Shown: positions 24,849 to 33,588 of the stretch, in pieces
Numbering within the stretch: the first letter of the stretch is position 1
Layout of the letters: every line of letters starts with the position of its first letter
Source of the DNA: Mycobacterium kyorinense
GTDB lineage: Bacteria; Actinomycetota; Actinomycetes; Mycobacteriales; Mycobacteriaceae
Length of the DNA: 46,563 bases
Direction of reading: 5' to 3'
NCBI RefSeq assembly: GCF_002101735.1
Contig: NZ_LQPE01000152.1
Coordinates: forward strand, 1-46,563
Translations under genes and position numbers: made by a program
The notes under the pieces: generated by a model
Told to the model about the DNA's origin: nothing
The model's database searches: none
The model's input: only the letters and a program-made list of their open reading frames with translations

Positions 24849-25714
24849 CCCCCCGGCCCAGGGTGGTGCTCGTCAACGGAGTGCCGATGTCGGCTCTGGT
24901 CGCGGAGGCGCCGCAACCGCGTGCGGTTGTCGTCGCACTGCACGGCGGAGGCACTACCGCAGCGTATTTCGACTGCCCGGGCCACCCATCGCTGTCGTTG
25001 CTGAGGACCGGTGCGGCGCTCGGCTTCACGGTGATCGCACTCGACCGGCCCGGCTACGGCAGCTCTGCGCCCTACCCGGAGGCATTGGTTGAGCCCGAGC
25101 AGCGGGTGCGGCTGGCCTACGGCGCTGTCGACCGCATCCTCAGCGAAAAGCCCAGCGGCGCAGGGTTATTCGTCGTGGCACATTCCAACGGCTGCGAGCT
25201 GGCTTTGCGGATGGCCGCCGACGCGCGCGGCCAGGATCTGCTCGGCATCGAAATGGCCGGCACCGGAAGGCACTACCACCCCGCGGCGCGCGAGGTTCTC
25301 AAGACGGCCAGCGCAACCCATCGGCCGCCCGGCCTGCGCGAGCTGCTGTGGCACCCCACAGAGCTGTATCCCGCCGAGGTGCTCGGCGGTCTGACGAACT
25401 CCGCCAGCGGCGCGCCGTACGAAGCGGCAATGGTCACCGAGTGGCCCCGCCGCGACTTCCCGGCACTGGCCGCCCAGGTGCGGGTGCCGGTGCAATTCAG
25501 CGTCGCCGAGCACGAAAAGGTATGGCAGGCCGACGCCGCGGCGCTGGCCGAGATCGCTGCCATGTTCTCCGCCGCGCCGCGGTTCACCGTCAACGAGCAA
25601 CTCGGTGCGGGCCATAATCTGAGCCTCGGCCACGCGGCCGCGGCCTACCACCAGAAGATCTTTGCGTTCGTCGAAGAATGTGTCGCTACGCAAGCCGATT
25701 TGGAGGCCGGTTGA
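24845..25714 (+). CDS. alpha/beta hydrolase
   Basis: 289 residues from GTG overlapping the fusion stop (GTGA). Oxyanion-hole HGGG (33-36), strand ALDRPGYGSS, nucleophile S114 in AHSNGCEL and catalytic-type H257 in GAGHNLSLG. The acid is probably the Glu in FSVAEHEKVW. A complete triad is therefore plausible, unlike the hydrolase at 20318-21187. It may hydrolyse an ester, lactone or thioester intermediate. It is coupled to the next gene (TGATG). Confidence 0.88.
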   Translation: MTPRPRVVLVNGVPMSALVAEAPQPRAVVVALHGGGTTAAYFDCPGHPSLSLLRTGAALGFTVIALDRPGYGSSAPYPEALVEPEQRVRLAYGAVDRILSEKPSGAGLFVVAHSNGCELALRMAADARGQDLLGIEMAGTGRHYHPAAREVLKTASATHRPPGLRELLWHPTELYPAEVLGGLTNSASGAPYEAAMVTEWPRRDFPALAAQVRVPVQFSVAEHEKVWQADAAALAEIAAMFSAAPRFTVNEQLGAGHNLSLGHAAAAYHQKIFAFVEECVATQADLEAG

Positions 25715-26523
25715 TGCACGTCGGATTTATCGGACTGGGCAGCCAGGGCGGGCCGATGGCACGGCGGATCGTCGAAGCCGGCTACCCCACCACGTTGTGG
25801 GCGCGCAGGCCGGCATCGCTGGAGCCGTTCGCCGACACCGCGGCCAAAATTGCCGGCTCGCCGGCCGAACTCGCGGCGGCCACCGATCTGATGTGCCTGT
25901 GTGTGGTCGGTGACGCGGACGTCGAGGAAGTCGCCGACGGGCTATTGGCCGGCGCCAGGGCGGGCAGCATCATTGCCGTGCACAGCACCGTCCATCCCAA
26001 GACCTGCCAGGAGTTGGCCAAGAAGGCTGCTGCACACGGTGTCTCGGTGATCGACGCCCCGGTGAGCGGTGGCGCTCCCGCGGTCGCGGAAGGCCGTCTG
26101 CTGGTGATGGTGGGCGGTGACCCCGGGGTGGTGGAGCGCTGCCGCCCGGTGTTCGAGACCTACGCCGACCCGATCGTGCACCTGGGCGATCTGGGCTCCG
26201 GACAAACCACCAAGCTGCTGAACAACCTGCTGTTCACCGCCAACCTGGGCACCGCGGCCACCGCCCTGTCGCTCGGCAAGGCTCTGGGTGTTTTGCCGGA
26301 TCGCCTCGCCGAGGTCATCTGCCGCGGCAGCGGGAACAGCTTTGCTCTCAACGCTCTTGGCGGCGACGCTGCCGGTTTGGACCGCCTTGCCGGGCTCGCC
26401 GGAGCGCTCCTGCAGAAGGACGCGCGGCTGATCGCCGACCTCGCCGACACCGCCGGCGCCGACGGCGGGGCCGTGCTTGACGCGGCCGACGCCACGCTGG
26501 CCCTGATGGCACACCCCCGGTGA
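25714..26523 (+). CDS. 3-hydroxyisobutyrate dehydrogenase-family oxidoreductase (copy 1)
   Basis: 269 residues. N-terminal Rossmann motif GFIGLGSQGGPMA (4-16), substrate loop DAPVSGG (114-120) and the catalytic lysine K167 in TKLLNN, followed by the all-helical C-terminal domain. The family oxidises beta-hydroxy acids to semialdehydes or reduces glyoxylate-type acids. The ATG at 25714 shares bases with the hydrolase stop; the frame is open 12 codons upstream but inside that gene. Confidence 0.9.
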   Translation: MHVGFIGLGSQGGPMARRIVEAGYPTTLWARRPASLEPFADTAAKIAGSPAELAAATDLMCLCVVGDADVEEVADGLLAGARAGSIIAVHSTVHPKTCQELAKKAAAHGVSVIDAPVSGGAPAVAEGRLLVMVGGDPGVVERCRPVFETYADPIVHLGDLGSGQTTKLLNNLLFTANLGTAATALSLGKALGVLPDRLAEVICRGSGNSFALNALGGDAAGLDRLAGLAGALLQKDARLIADLADTAGADGGAVLDAADATLALMAHPR

Positions 26524-27308
26524 GAGTCGGGTTCATCGGGGCGGGCCGGATGGGCCGGCCTATGGTGGCCCGGCTGGCCGAAGCGGGACACGACGTCCGG
26601 GTGCTGGGCCGGTCCGACGAAAAGCGGGCAGCCATCGGCCAATTGGGGGCGACGGCGATGGCGGACGCCGCTTCGGTGACCTCTCAGGCCGACGTCGTGG
26701 TGGTCTGCGTCTTCAGCGACGAACAGGTGCGCCAGGTGTGTCTGGAGGGCGATCTGTCCATGGCTCCTGGTTCCGTGTTGGTCGTGCACACCACCGGAAG
26801 TCCGCGCACGGTCGAGAACATCGCCGTATCGCTTGGGATCGACGTGGTCGATGCCCCGGTCAGCGGGGGTCCGCACAATGCGGCCGCCGGCACGCTGACC
26901 CTGTTCGTGGGCGGTGCCGACGACGCTGTTGCGCGGGCGCGGCCGGTGTTGAGCTGCTACGGCGATCCGGTCTTGCACGTTGGCCCGCTCGGCGCCGGCC
27001 AGAAGGTCAAGCTGGTCAACAATGCGCTGTTCGCGGCGCAGATCGGGTTGCTGTCGGCGTCAGTGGATCTCGCGGAGCGGCTCGGTGTCCCTGAGCCGAC
27101 GCTGCTGTCGGCGCTTCCGCATGGCAGCGCGGCCAGCCGGGTGCTGGACCTCGTCGCAGCGGGCGGCTCCGTCGCGTCGTTTACCCAGATGGCCGGTGAA
27201 TTCGTCGGCAAGGACGTGGCCGTGGTGCGCGGCGTCGCCGCTGAGCTGGGCAGTGATCTCGGGGTGCTGGAAAACGTGATTGAGGTGTTTTCATCCCGAG
27301 AAAAGTGA
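26520..27308 (+). CDS. 3-hydroxyisobutyrate dehydrogenase-family oxidoreductase (copy 2)
   Basis: 262 residues from GTG overlapping the first copy (GTGA). Motifs GFIGAGRMGRPM (4-15), DAPVSGG (111-117) and K164 in VKLVNNAL. It is clearly related to copy 1 but diverged throughout, so it is an old tandem duplication or an obligate pair rather than a recent repeat. The two may act on different stereoisomers or form a heteromer; the sequence does not tell. Confidence 0.9.
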   Translation: MRVGFIGAGRMGRPMVARLAEAGHDVRVLGRSDEKRAAIGQLGATAMADAASVTSQADVVVVCVFSDEQVRQVCLEGDLSMAPGSVLVVHTTGSPRTVENIAVSLGIDVVDAPVSGGPHNAAAGTLTLFVGGADDAVARARPVLSCYGDPVLHVGPLGAGQKVKLVNNALFAAQIGLLSASVDLAERLGVPEPTLLSALPHGSAASRVLDLVAAGGSVASFTQMAGEFVGKDVAVVRGVAAELGSDLGVLENVIEVFSSREK

Positions 27309-27381
27309 TTTACCGTTAGCGTTACAGTCAAGCCTTCCGTCGTAAAGGCTGCAGCAGCCAGCCCGCCGCTGAGGAGATGCA
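27309..27381 (+). promoter_or_regulatory. probable internal promoter before the second P450
   Basis: The 73-base gap, the largest in this operon, contains TACAGT (27323-27328) as a possible -10 and a direct repeat CGTTA-g-CGTTA (27314-27324). The octamer CGTTAGCG (27314-27321) also occurs at the fadE promoter (17380-17387). GAGGAG lies 6 bases before the P450 ATG as ribosome site. It suggests separate control of the P450/ferredoxin pair. Confidence 0.4.
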
Positions 27382-28587
27382 ATGACCAAGCCGAAGGTCG
27401 TCTTCGATCCGTTCTCCGAGGAGTTCTTCAACAATCCGTTCGAGATCTATCGACGGATGCGCGAGGACGCCCCGCTCTACTACGACGAGCGAGAGGACTT
27501 CTACGCGTTGACCCGCCACGAGGATGTGGCGGCCGCGTTCAAGGATTTCGAGACCTACTCGTCGGCGCGTGGTTGCGACCTGGCGATGGTGCGCAAAGGG
27601 ATTTCTCCGGAGCAGAAGTCGATCATCTTCATGGACCCGCCGGAGCACCGCCACATGCGCAGCCTGCTCAACAAGGCGTTCACGCCGCGGGCCATCCAAT
27701 CGCAGCAGGACACTGTCATCGCCGTCATCGAGAAGTACTTGGGTAAGGCCGATCCCGACAACTTCGACGTCGTCCAGGACTTCTCCGGACCGTTTCCCGT
27801 CGAGGTGATCACCACGATGATGGGGGTGCCTGAGGAGTATCGCCAACAGGTGCGGCACTGGATCGACATCAGCCTGCACCGGGAGCCGGGACAAATCGAG
27901 GTCAGCGAAGCCGGCATGCAGGCGAACATCGACACCGCGATGTACTACTTCGGTCTGGTGCAGCAGCGGCGTGAGCAACCCCAAGACGACTTCATCAGCA
28001 GGCTCATCGCCGCCGAAATCCCGGGCGAGAACGGCCAACTGCGCAAGCTCGACGACATCGAAATCACCGGCTTCGCGACACTTCTCGGCGGTGCGGGCGC
28101 TGAAACCGTCACCAAGCTGGTCGGGAATGCGGCGGTGATCTTCGCCCGTCACCCAGACCAGTGGCAGAAGCTGCTCGACGACCGCAGCAAGATTCCGGGG
28201 GCGGTCGAAGAGCTGCTGCGCTACGAAGGACCGGTCCAGTACAACGTGCGCTACACCCTCAAGGAAGCACACGTCAGCGGCGGCGTCATCCCGCCGGGCA
28301 AGCCGGTCTTTTTGTGCGGCGCCGCGGCCAACCGCGACCCCGAAGCCTTCACCGACGCTGAGAAGTTCGACATCGAGCGCGACCACACCGAGGCGCAGCA
28401 CCTCGGTCTCGGGTATGGGATTCACAGCTGCCTGGGTGCGGCGCTGGCCCGGATGGAAAGCCGCATCGCACTGGAGAGGCTGCTCGACTTTATGCCCCGC
28501 TACGAAGTGAATTGGGAGGGCCTGCAACGTGTTCACATGCAGAACGTCGCGGGCTATCAGAACGTGCCCGTGAAAGTGCTGCGATGA
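27382..28587 (+). CDS. cytochrome P450 with unusual heme-loop and I-helix residues
   Basis: 401 residues, the standard bacterial P450 length. ExxR at E277-R280; heme ligand C350 in GLGYGIHSCLG. The heme-loop position that is nearly always Phe (FxxGxxxCxG) is L343. The I-helix reads GGAGAETV (236-243), so the usual D/E-T pair is E241-T242, followed by Val. It is followed by a ferredoxin with an ATGA overlap. CYP family not assigned. It was probably acquired or retained as a P450-ferredoxin cassette. Confidence 0.93.
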   Translation: MTKPKVVFDPFSEEFFNNPFEIYRRMREDAPLYYDEREDFYALTRHEDVAAAFKDFETYSSARGCDLAMVRKGISPEQKSIIFMDPPEHRHMRSLLNKAFTPRAIQSQQDTVIAVIEKYLGKADPDNFDVVQDFSGPFPVEVITTMMGVPEEYRQQVRHWIDISLHREPGQIEVSEAGMQANIDTAMYYFGLVQQRREQPQDDFISRLIAAEIPGENGQLRKLDDIEITGFATLLGGAGAETVTKLVGNAAVIFARHPDQWQKLLDDRSKIPGAVEELLRYEGPVQYNVRYTLKEAHVSGGVIPPGKPVFLCGAAANRDPEAFTDAEKFDIERDHTEAQHLGLGYGIHSCLGAALARMESRIALERLLDFMPRYEVNWEGLQRVHMQNVAGYQNVPVKVLR

Positions 28588-28778
28588 AAAAAGTCGAAGT
28601 CGACTTCGGGCTGTGCGAAAGCAACGGCGTCTGTATGGGAATCATCCCCGAGGTGTTCCATCTCGGCGATGACGACATGCTGACCGTCCTGCAGGACGAA
28701 GTCACCCCGGAGAACGAGGAACAAATCCGCGACGCGGTGCGGCAGTGCCCGCGGCAGGCCATCTCGATTAAGGAGTAG
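28584..28778 (+). CDS. 3Fe-4S ferredoxin, CXXNXXC type
   Basis: 64 residues, the minimal size for this family. Cysteines C11 and C17 with N14 at the variable position (CESNGVC), and C55 in QCPRQAI. It begins inside the stop of the second P450 gene and so is its likely electron donor. Last gene of the catabolic locus; the next 128 bases hold no gene or clear terminator. Confidence 0.92.
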   Translation: MKKVEVDFGLCESNGVCMGIIPEVFHLGDDDMLTVLQDEVTPENEEQIRDAVRQCPRQAISIKE

Positions 28779-28906
28779 CGAGGCTCTGTCGCGGCGGCGT
28801 GCTAACCGTGGTGCGCTACCGTGCCGACTTGGCTCGAATTAGTATCGCGAACGGATTCCTCTATGCCTCAACCCGTTTGGGCTTCGGTACAGTGCCGGTC
28901 GCCATC

Positions 28907-30246
28907 TTAGTTGGGTGTGGGTGGTGGTTGGGGTTGGAAGGGGTCGTACCACCACCAGTCGGCGCGCTCGCCCAGCGGCCCAGACCATGGTGGGACGTTG
29001 GGCGGGGGATGCTTGGGTGGGCGCGCCAGCGATCCGGGGCTGAGTCGTTGACCGTCGCTGTCGGTGACGATCAGGTCCTCGGGGGCTCCGGTGATGGTGA
29101 TGTCGCCGCGGTGGTGGGCCCGATGGTGATACGGGCAGACCAGCACCAGGTTCGACGCATGCGTGAGCCCACCCTCGGCGAACGGGATCGTATGATCCAG
29201 GTCGCATTGCCATGCCGGCTTGTCGCAACCCGGCCAGCGACACGTCAATCCCGGCAGCGGACAAACTCCGCCAGGGCTTTTGAGGGCACATAGCCCGGCT
29301 CGGCCGGTGCATCACCGGGGTGGATCAGCGGGACAAGTTTGGCCGACTTCGCCAATTCAGCAACCAGTTCGGGCGGAATGAGCCCATCAGCACCCACCAG
29401 CGACCCCGGCTCATTACCGGTCCCATCGATGCTGGCGTGCTCGGCGATCACGTGAATGACCACCGCTGGCGCCGCGGGCTGATTTCCCGCCGTGCAGTCA
29501 GCTCGCCCGCAGCGGCAGCCCAGTCGCTCCGCCCCGACGGCCTAGGCGCCCAGCGCGTCGGCGCGGCGCTGATCACGACTGCGCGGATCATGGGCGCACA
29601 CGCTGGCGGCCAACCCATCCAAGGCCTGATCCAACGCCTGCGCATCCGGGGTAAACAGGCTGCCATGGATCTCTGAGATCCCATCCTCGGCAAGATCTGA
29701 GATCTACAGCTGTCGATCGGCCTGGCGTTCTTTGCGCCGCCGCACCGGATCGGCGTCAGCGCGGGCCACGATTTTGTCGATCTGACCGGCCAGCCGGCCG
29801 CGGGTCATCGACGGCCAGCGTGGCACGCTGACCGCCAACTTGGCGTCCACGGCGGCCATCACTTCGCGGTCATCGATCAACTCGGTGCGATACACGATCA
29901 TCTGGAAGGTCCGGTAATCGATGTCGCCGGAACGAAACACCGCGCCCACCTGAAGTAGCTGTTCGCGCATCGCCCGCGCATAACGCAGGCGGCTGCCGGC
30001 CAGCGCCCGGCTGATCCGCAACGCTGCAGCCACCTCCGCGCTCACCGCTTCTTCGGTATCGGCCGCCCACTCCTCGGTCTCCGAGCAGCGCGAGAGCCGA
30101 TAGCAAAACAACTCCCCGATCGCCACCAACTGGGCGGCGGCCGCCCGGTTCTCCGCTCGCCACGACCCACAAATCCGATCGACCAGCGCCCCGGACTCCG
30201 CCGTGGCCGACGGATTGCGGCGCTCAAACCAGTCGCAATCGAACAT
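28907..30246 (-). pseudogene. broken DUF222/HNH endonuclease (13E12-type) gene
   Basis: Reading leftwards, an N-terminal DUF222 part (from ATG 30246) runs to an in-frame TAG at 29706-29704. The same frame continues with family sequence (DLAEDGISEIHGSLFTPDAQ) through a second TAG at 29544-29542 to RCRD at 29248. A one-base deletion there shifts the frame, and the HNH part (CRWPGC...LDHTIPFAEGG...YHHRAHH) follows in another frame to 28907. Three lesions show it is dead. Such genes form the repetitive 13E12 family of mycobacteria. Confidence 0.9.
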
Positions 30247-30453
30247 GTGTTCGAGTACAGCAGACTCCGCCGACTCTTTTTGACGGGAAGCGCGCAATTC
30301 GTCCACCGCCTCGTCGTCACCCTCGAAGGTCCCGCCGACCGTATGCTGGCTGCCGGTCCGAGGCGCGCAGGTTTGGATAACCGCGAAACTCCCGTCGCAC
30401 GTCCCCGAGCATGCTGAAGTGGTAGCGAACGGCCGACGAAAGGGGGGTCTGCT

Positions 30454-31188
30454 GTGTTGGGTTTGCCGGAAACAGTGCGCGCGTGTCTGTTCGACCTCGA
30501 CGGTGTTCTCACCGACACCGCGAGCGTGCACACCAAGGCCTGGAAGGCCATGTTCGACGAGTTTCTGAAACGTCGCGCCGAGCGAACCGGTGAGCAGTTC
30601 GTCCCGTTCGACCCCGAAAGCGACTACCGCCAATACGTCGACGGCAAGAAACGCGAGGACGGCGTGCGGTCGTTTCTGGCCAGCCGCGGCATCGAGCTGC
30701 CCGACGGCGATCCCGACGACCCGCCCGACGCCGAGACCGTGCACGGCCTGGGCAACCGCAAGAACGAGGCGTTCCAGCAGACGCTGCACAACGACGGCGT
30801 CCAGGTGTTCGACGGGTCGCGGCGCTATCTGGAGGCGGTGGCCGGCGCGGGGCTGGCCACCGCGGTGGTGTCGTCGAGCGCCAACACCCGCGACGTACTG
30901 GAGATCACCGGGCTGGACCGGTTCATCGGACAGCGCGTCGACGGGGTGACGCTGCGCGAGGAGCACATCGCCGGCAAGCCGGCGCCCGACTCGTTTCTGC
31001 GGGCAGCGGAGCTACTCGAGGTCGAGCCCGGCGCCGCGGCCGTGTTCGAGGACGCCCTGTCCGGGGTGAAGGCCGGGCGGGCGGGTAACTTCGGCTTCGT
31101 GGTGGGCGTCGACCGAGTTGGCCAAGCCGAGGACTTGCGCCGCAACGGCGCCGACGTCGTCGTCACCGACCTGGCCGATCTGCTGTAA
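30454..31188 (+). CDS. HAD-family beta-phosphoglucomutase-like hydrolase (Rv3400-like)
   Basis: 244 residues from GTG, with AAGGGGGG about 7-14 bases upstream. HAD motifs: FDLDGVLTDT (nucleophile and acid Asp pair), VVSSSANT, KPAPDSF and FEDALSGVKAG. The DLDGV form and the cap region fit beta-phosphoglucomutase. It sits 9 bases before a GH65 phosphorylase, a common pair in which the phosphorylase releases beta-glucose-1-phosphate and the mutase makes glucose-6-phosphate. Order and size match M. tuberculosis Rv3400-Rv3401. Confidence 0.92.
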   Translation: MLGLPETVRACLFDLDGVLTDTASVHTKAWKAMFDEFLKRRAERTGEQFVPFDPESDYRQYVDGKKREDGVRSFLASRGIELPDGDPDDPPDAETVHGLGNRKNEAFQQTLHNDGVQVFDGSRRYLEAVAGAGLATAVVSSSANTRDVLEITGLDRFIGQRVDGVTLREEHIAGKPAPDSFLRAAELLEVEPGAAAVFEDALSGVKAGRAGNFGFVVGVDRVGQAEDLRRNGADVVVTDLADLL

Positions 31189-31197
31189 GGCCCGACC

Positions 31198-33582
31198 ATG
31201 ATCACCGAGGAAGCCTTCCCCGTCGAACCCTGGCAGGTCCGCGAAACTCGCCTCGACCTGAACGTGCTGGCGCAATCGGAGTCGCTGTTCGCGTTGTCCA
31301 ACGGCCATATCGGGCTGCGCGGCAACCTCGACGAGGGCGAGCCGTACGGGCTGCCGGGCACCTATCTGAACTCGTTCTACGAGGTGCGCCCGTTGCCCTA
31401 CGCCGAGGCCGGATACGGCTATCCGGAGGCCGGCCAGACCGTCGTCGACGTCACCAACGGCAAACTCATCCGGCTGATGGTCGACGACGAGCCGTTCGAC
31501 GTGCGCTACGGCCAGCTGATCGACCACGAACGATGCCTCGACCTGCGGGCCGGCACGCTCATCCGCCGCGCGCACTGGCGCTCACCGGCGGACAAGCAGG
31601 TGAAAGTGACGTCGACGCGACTGGTGTCGCTGGCCCAGCGCAGCGTCGCGGCCATCGAGTACGTCGTCGAGGCGCTCGACGAATTCGTCCGTGTCACAGT
31701 GCAATCCGAACTCGTCGCCAACGAGGACCAGCCGCAGACATCCGGGGATCCGCGGGTGGCGGCCATCCTGGAACACCCGCTGGAACCGGTCGAGCACGAG
31801 CACACCGAACACCGCTCGCTGCTGATGCACCGCACCAAGGCCAGCGAACTGATGATGGCCGCGGTGATGGACCACGAGGTCGACGTGCCGGGCCGAGTCG
31901 AGGTGTCCACCGAGGCCCGGGCGGACGTGGCCCGCACCACGGTGATCTGCGGGCTGCGTCCCGGCCAGAAGCTGCGCATCGTCAAGTACCTGGCCTACGG
32001 ATGGTCGAGTCTGCGCTCGCGGCCCGCGCTGCGCGATCAGGCGGCGGCCGCGTTGACCGGCGCCCGCTACAGCGGATGGCAGGGCCTGCTGGATGCCCAG
32101 CGCAAATATCTCGACGAGTTCTGGGACAGCGCCGACGTCGAAGTCGAAGGTGACCCCGCCATCCAGCAGGCCGTGCGCTTCGGGTTGTTCCACGTGCTGC
32201 AGGCCAGCGCGCGTGCCGAACGTCGCGCGATCCCCGGCAAGGGCCTAACCGGCAGCGGCTACGACGGGCACACGTTTTGGGACACCGAGGGTTTCGTTTT
32301 ACCGGTGCTCACCTATACCGCGCCGTACGCCGCGGCCGATGCGCTGCGCTGGCGTGCATCCACCATGGATTTGGCCAAGGAGCGGGCGGCCGAACTCGGC
32401 CTCGAAGGAGCGACATTTCCGTGGCGCACGATCCGCGGTCAGGAGTGCTCGGGCTACTGGCCGGCCGGCACGGCGGCCTGGCATGTCAACGCCGACATTG
32501 CAATGGCATTCGAGCGGTACCGCATTGTCACCGGCGACGATTCGCTGGAGGCGGAGTGCGGGCTGACGGTGTTGGTAGAAACCGCGCGGCTGTGGCTGTC
32601 GCTGGGACACCATGACCGGCACGGTGTTTGGCATCTCGACGGCGTCACCGGACCCGACGAGTACACCGCGGTGGTCCGCGACAACGTCTTCACGAATTTG
32701 ATGGCGGCGCACAATCTGCGGGTCGCCGCCGACGCGTGCGCCCGTCACCCGTTGGCCGCGCACGACATGGGTGTCAGCACCGAGGAGATGGCCGCATGGC
32801 GAGCCGCGGCGGACGACGCGCACATCCCCTACGACGAGGAACTCGGTGTGCACCAGCAGTGTGAAGGCTTCACCACGTTGGCGGAGTGGGACTTTGAGGG
32901 GCACACCAGCTATCCGTTGCTGTTGCACGCGCCGTATGTGCGGCTGTACCCGGCGCAAGTGATCAAGCAAGCCGACGTGGTGTTGGCCATGCAATGGCAA
33001 AGCCACGCGTTCACCCGCGAGCAGAAAGCGCGGAACGTCGACTATTACGAGCGGCGCATGGTGCGTGACTCGTCGCTGTCGGCGTGCACCCAGTCGGTGA
33101 TGTGCGCCGACGTCGGACACCTCGAGCTGGCCCACGACTACGCCTACGAGGCGGCGCTGATCGACCTGCGTGACCTGCACGCGAACACCCGCGACGGCCT
33201 GCACATGGCGTCACTGGCCGGCGCATGGACGGCGCTGGTGGCCGGATTCGGTGGCCTGCGCGACGACGAGGGCGTGTTGTCACTGGACCCGCACCTGCCC
33301 GACGGAATCGCGCGTCTGCGATTTCGGCTGCGCTGGAGGGGATCTCGGCTCACCGTGAGCATCACCCACCACGACGTCACCTACACCCTGCGCGACGGGC
33401 CCGACGGGACGTTGACCATCCGGCACGCCGGCGAGGACATCGAGCTCAGCACCGAGTCGCCGACGACCATCGAGTTGCATCCCTGCGAGCCGCTGCTGCC
33501 GCCGCCGTCTCAGCCGCCGGGCCGCGAGCCCACCCACCGCCGCACGCTGGCCCGGGTGCGCACGACGGTCCCGCAGAGCTGA
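31198..33582 (+). CDS. glycoside hydrolase family 65 phosphorylase (Rv3401-like)
   Basis: 794 residues, full length for GH65 maltose/trehalose/kojibiose phosphorylases. N-terminal beta-sandwich, (alpha/alpha)6 catalytic barrel with the probable general acid E488 in GPDEYT, the phosphate-site region KQADVVLAMQWQ, and a C-terminal beta domain. It probably splits an alpha-glucosyl disaccharide with phosphate. The C-terminal proline-rich tail (PPPSQPPG) is extra. It converges on the tetR gene with 6 bases between. Confidence 0.92.
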   Translation: MITEEAFPVEPWQVRETRLDLNVLAQSESLFALSNGHIGLRGNLDEGEPYGLPGTYLNSFYEVRPLPYAEAGYGYPEAGQTVVDVTNGKLIRLMVDDEPFDVRYGQLIDHERCLDLRAGTLIRRAHWRSPADKQVKVTSTRLVSLAQRSVAAIEYVVEALDEFVRVTVQSELVANEDQPQTSGDPRVAAILEHPLEPVEHEHTEHRSLLMHRTKASELMMAAVMDHEVDVPGRVEVSTEARADVARTTVICGLRPGQKLRIVKYLAYGWSSLRSRPALRDQAAAALTGARYSGWQGLLDAQRKYLDEFWDSADVEVEGDPAIQQAVRFGLFHVLQASARAERRAIPGKGLTGSGYDGHTFWDTEGFVLPVLTYTAPYAAADALRWRASTMDLAKERAAELGLEGATFPWRTIRGQECSGYWPAGTAAWHVNADIAMAFERYRIVTGDDSLEAECGLTVLVETARLWLSLGHHDRHGVWHLDGVTGPDEYTAVVRDNVFTNLMAAHNLRVAADACARHPLAAHDMGVSTEEMAAWRAAADDAHIPYDEELGVHQQCEGFTTLAEWDFEGHTSYPLLLHAPYVRLYPAQVIKQADVVLAMQWQSHAFTREQKARNVDYYERRMVRDSSLSACTQSVMCADVGHLELAHDYAYEAALIDLRDLHANTRDGLHMASLAGAWTALVAGFGGLRDDEGVLSLDPHLPDGIARLRFRLRWRGSRLTVSITHHDVTYTLRDGPDGTLTIRHAGEDIELSTESPTTIELHPCEPLLPPPSQPPGREPTHRRTLARVRTTVPQS

Positions 33583-33588
33583 CGACGG

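Noticed and set aside
28799..29293. Rightward frame after the third ferredoxin
   Set aside because: Most of it is antisense to the HNH part of the broken 13E12-type gene; no ribosome site or family.
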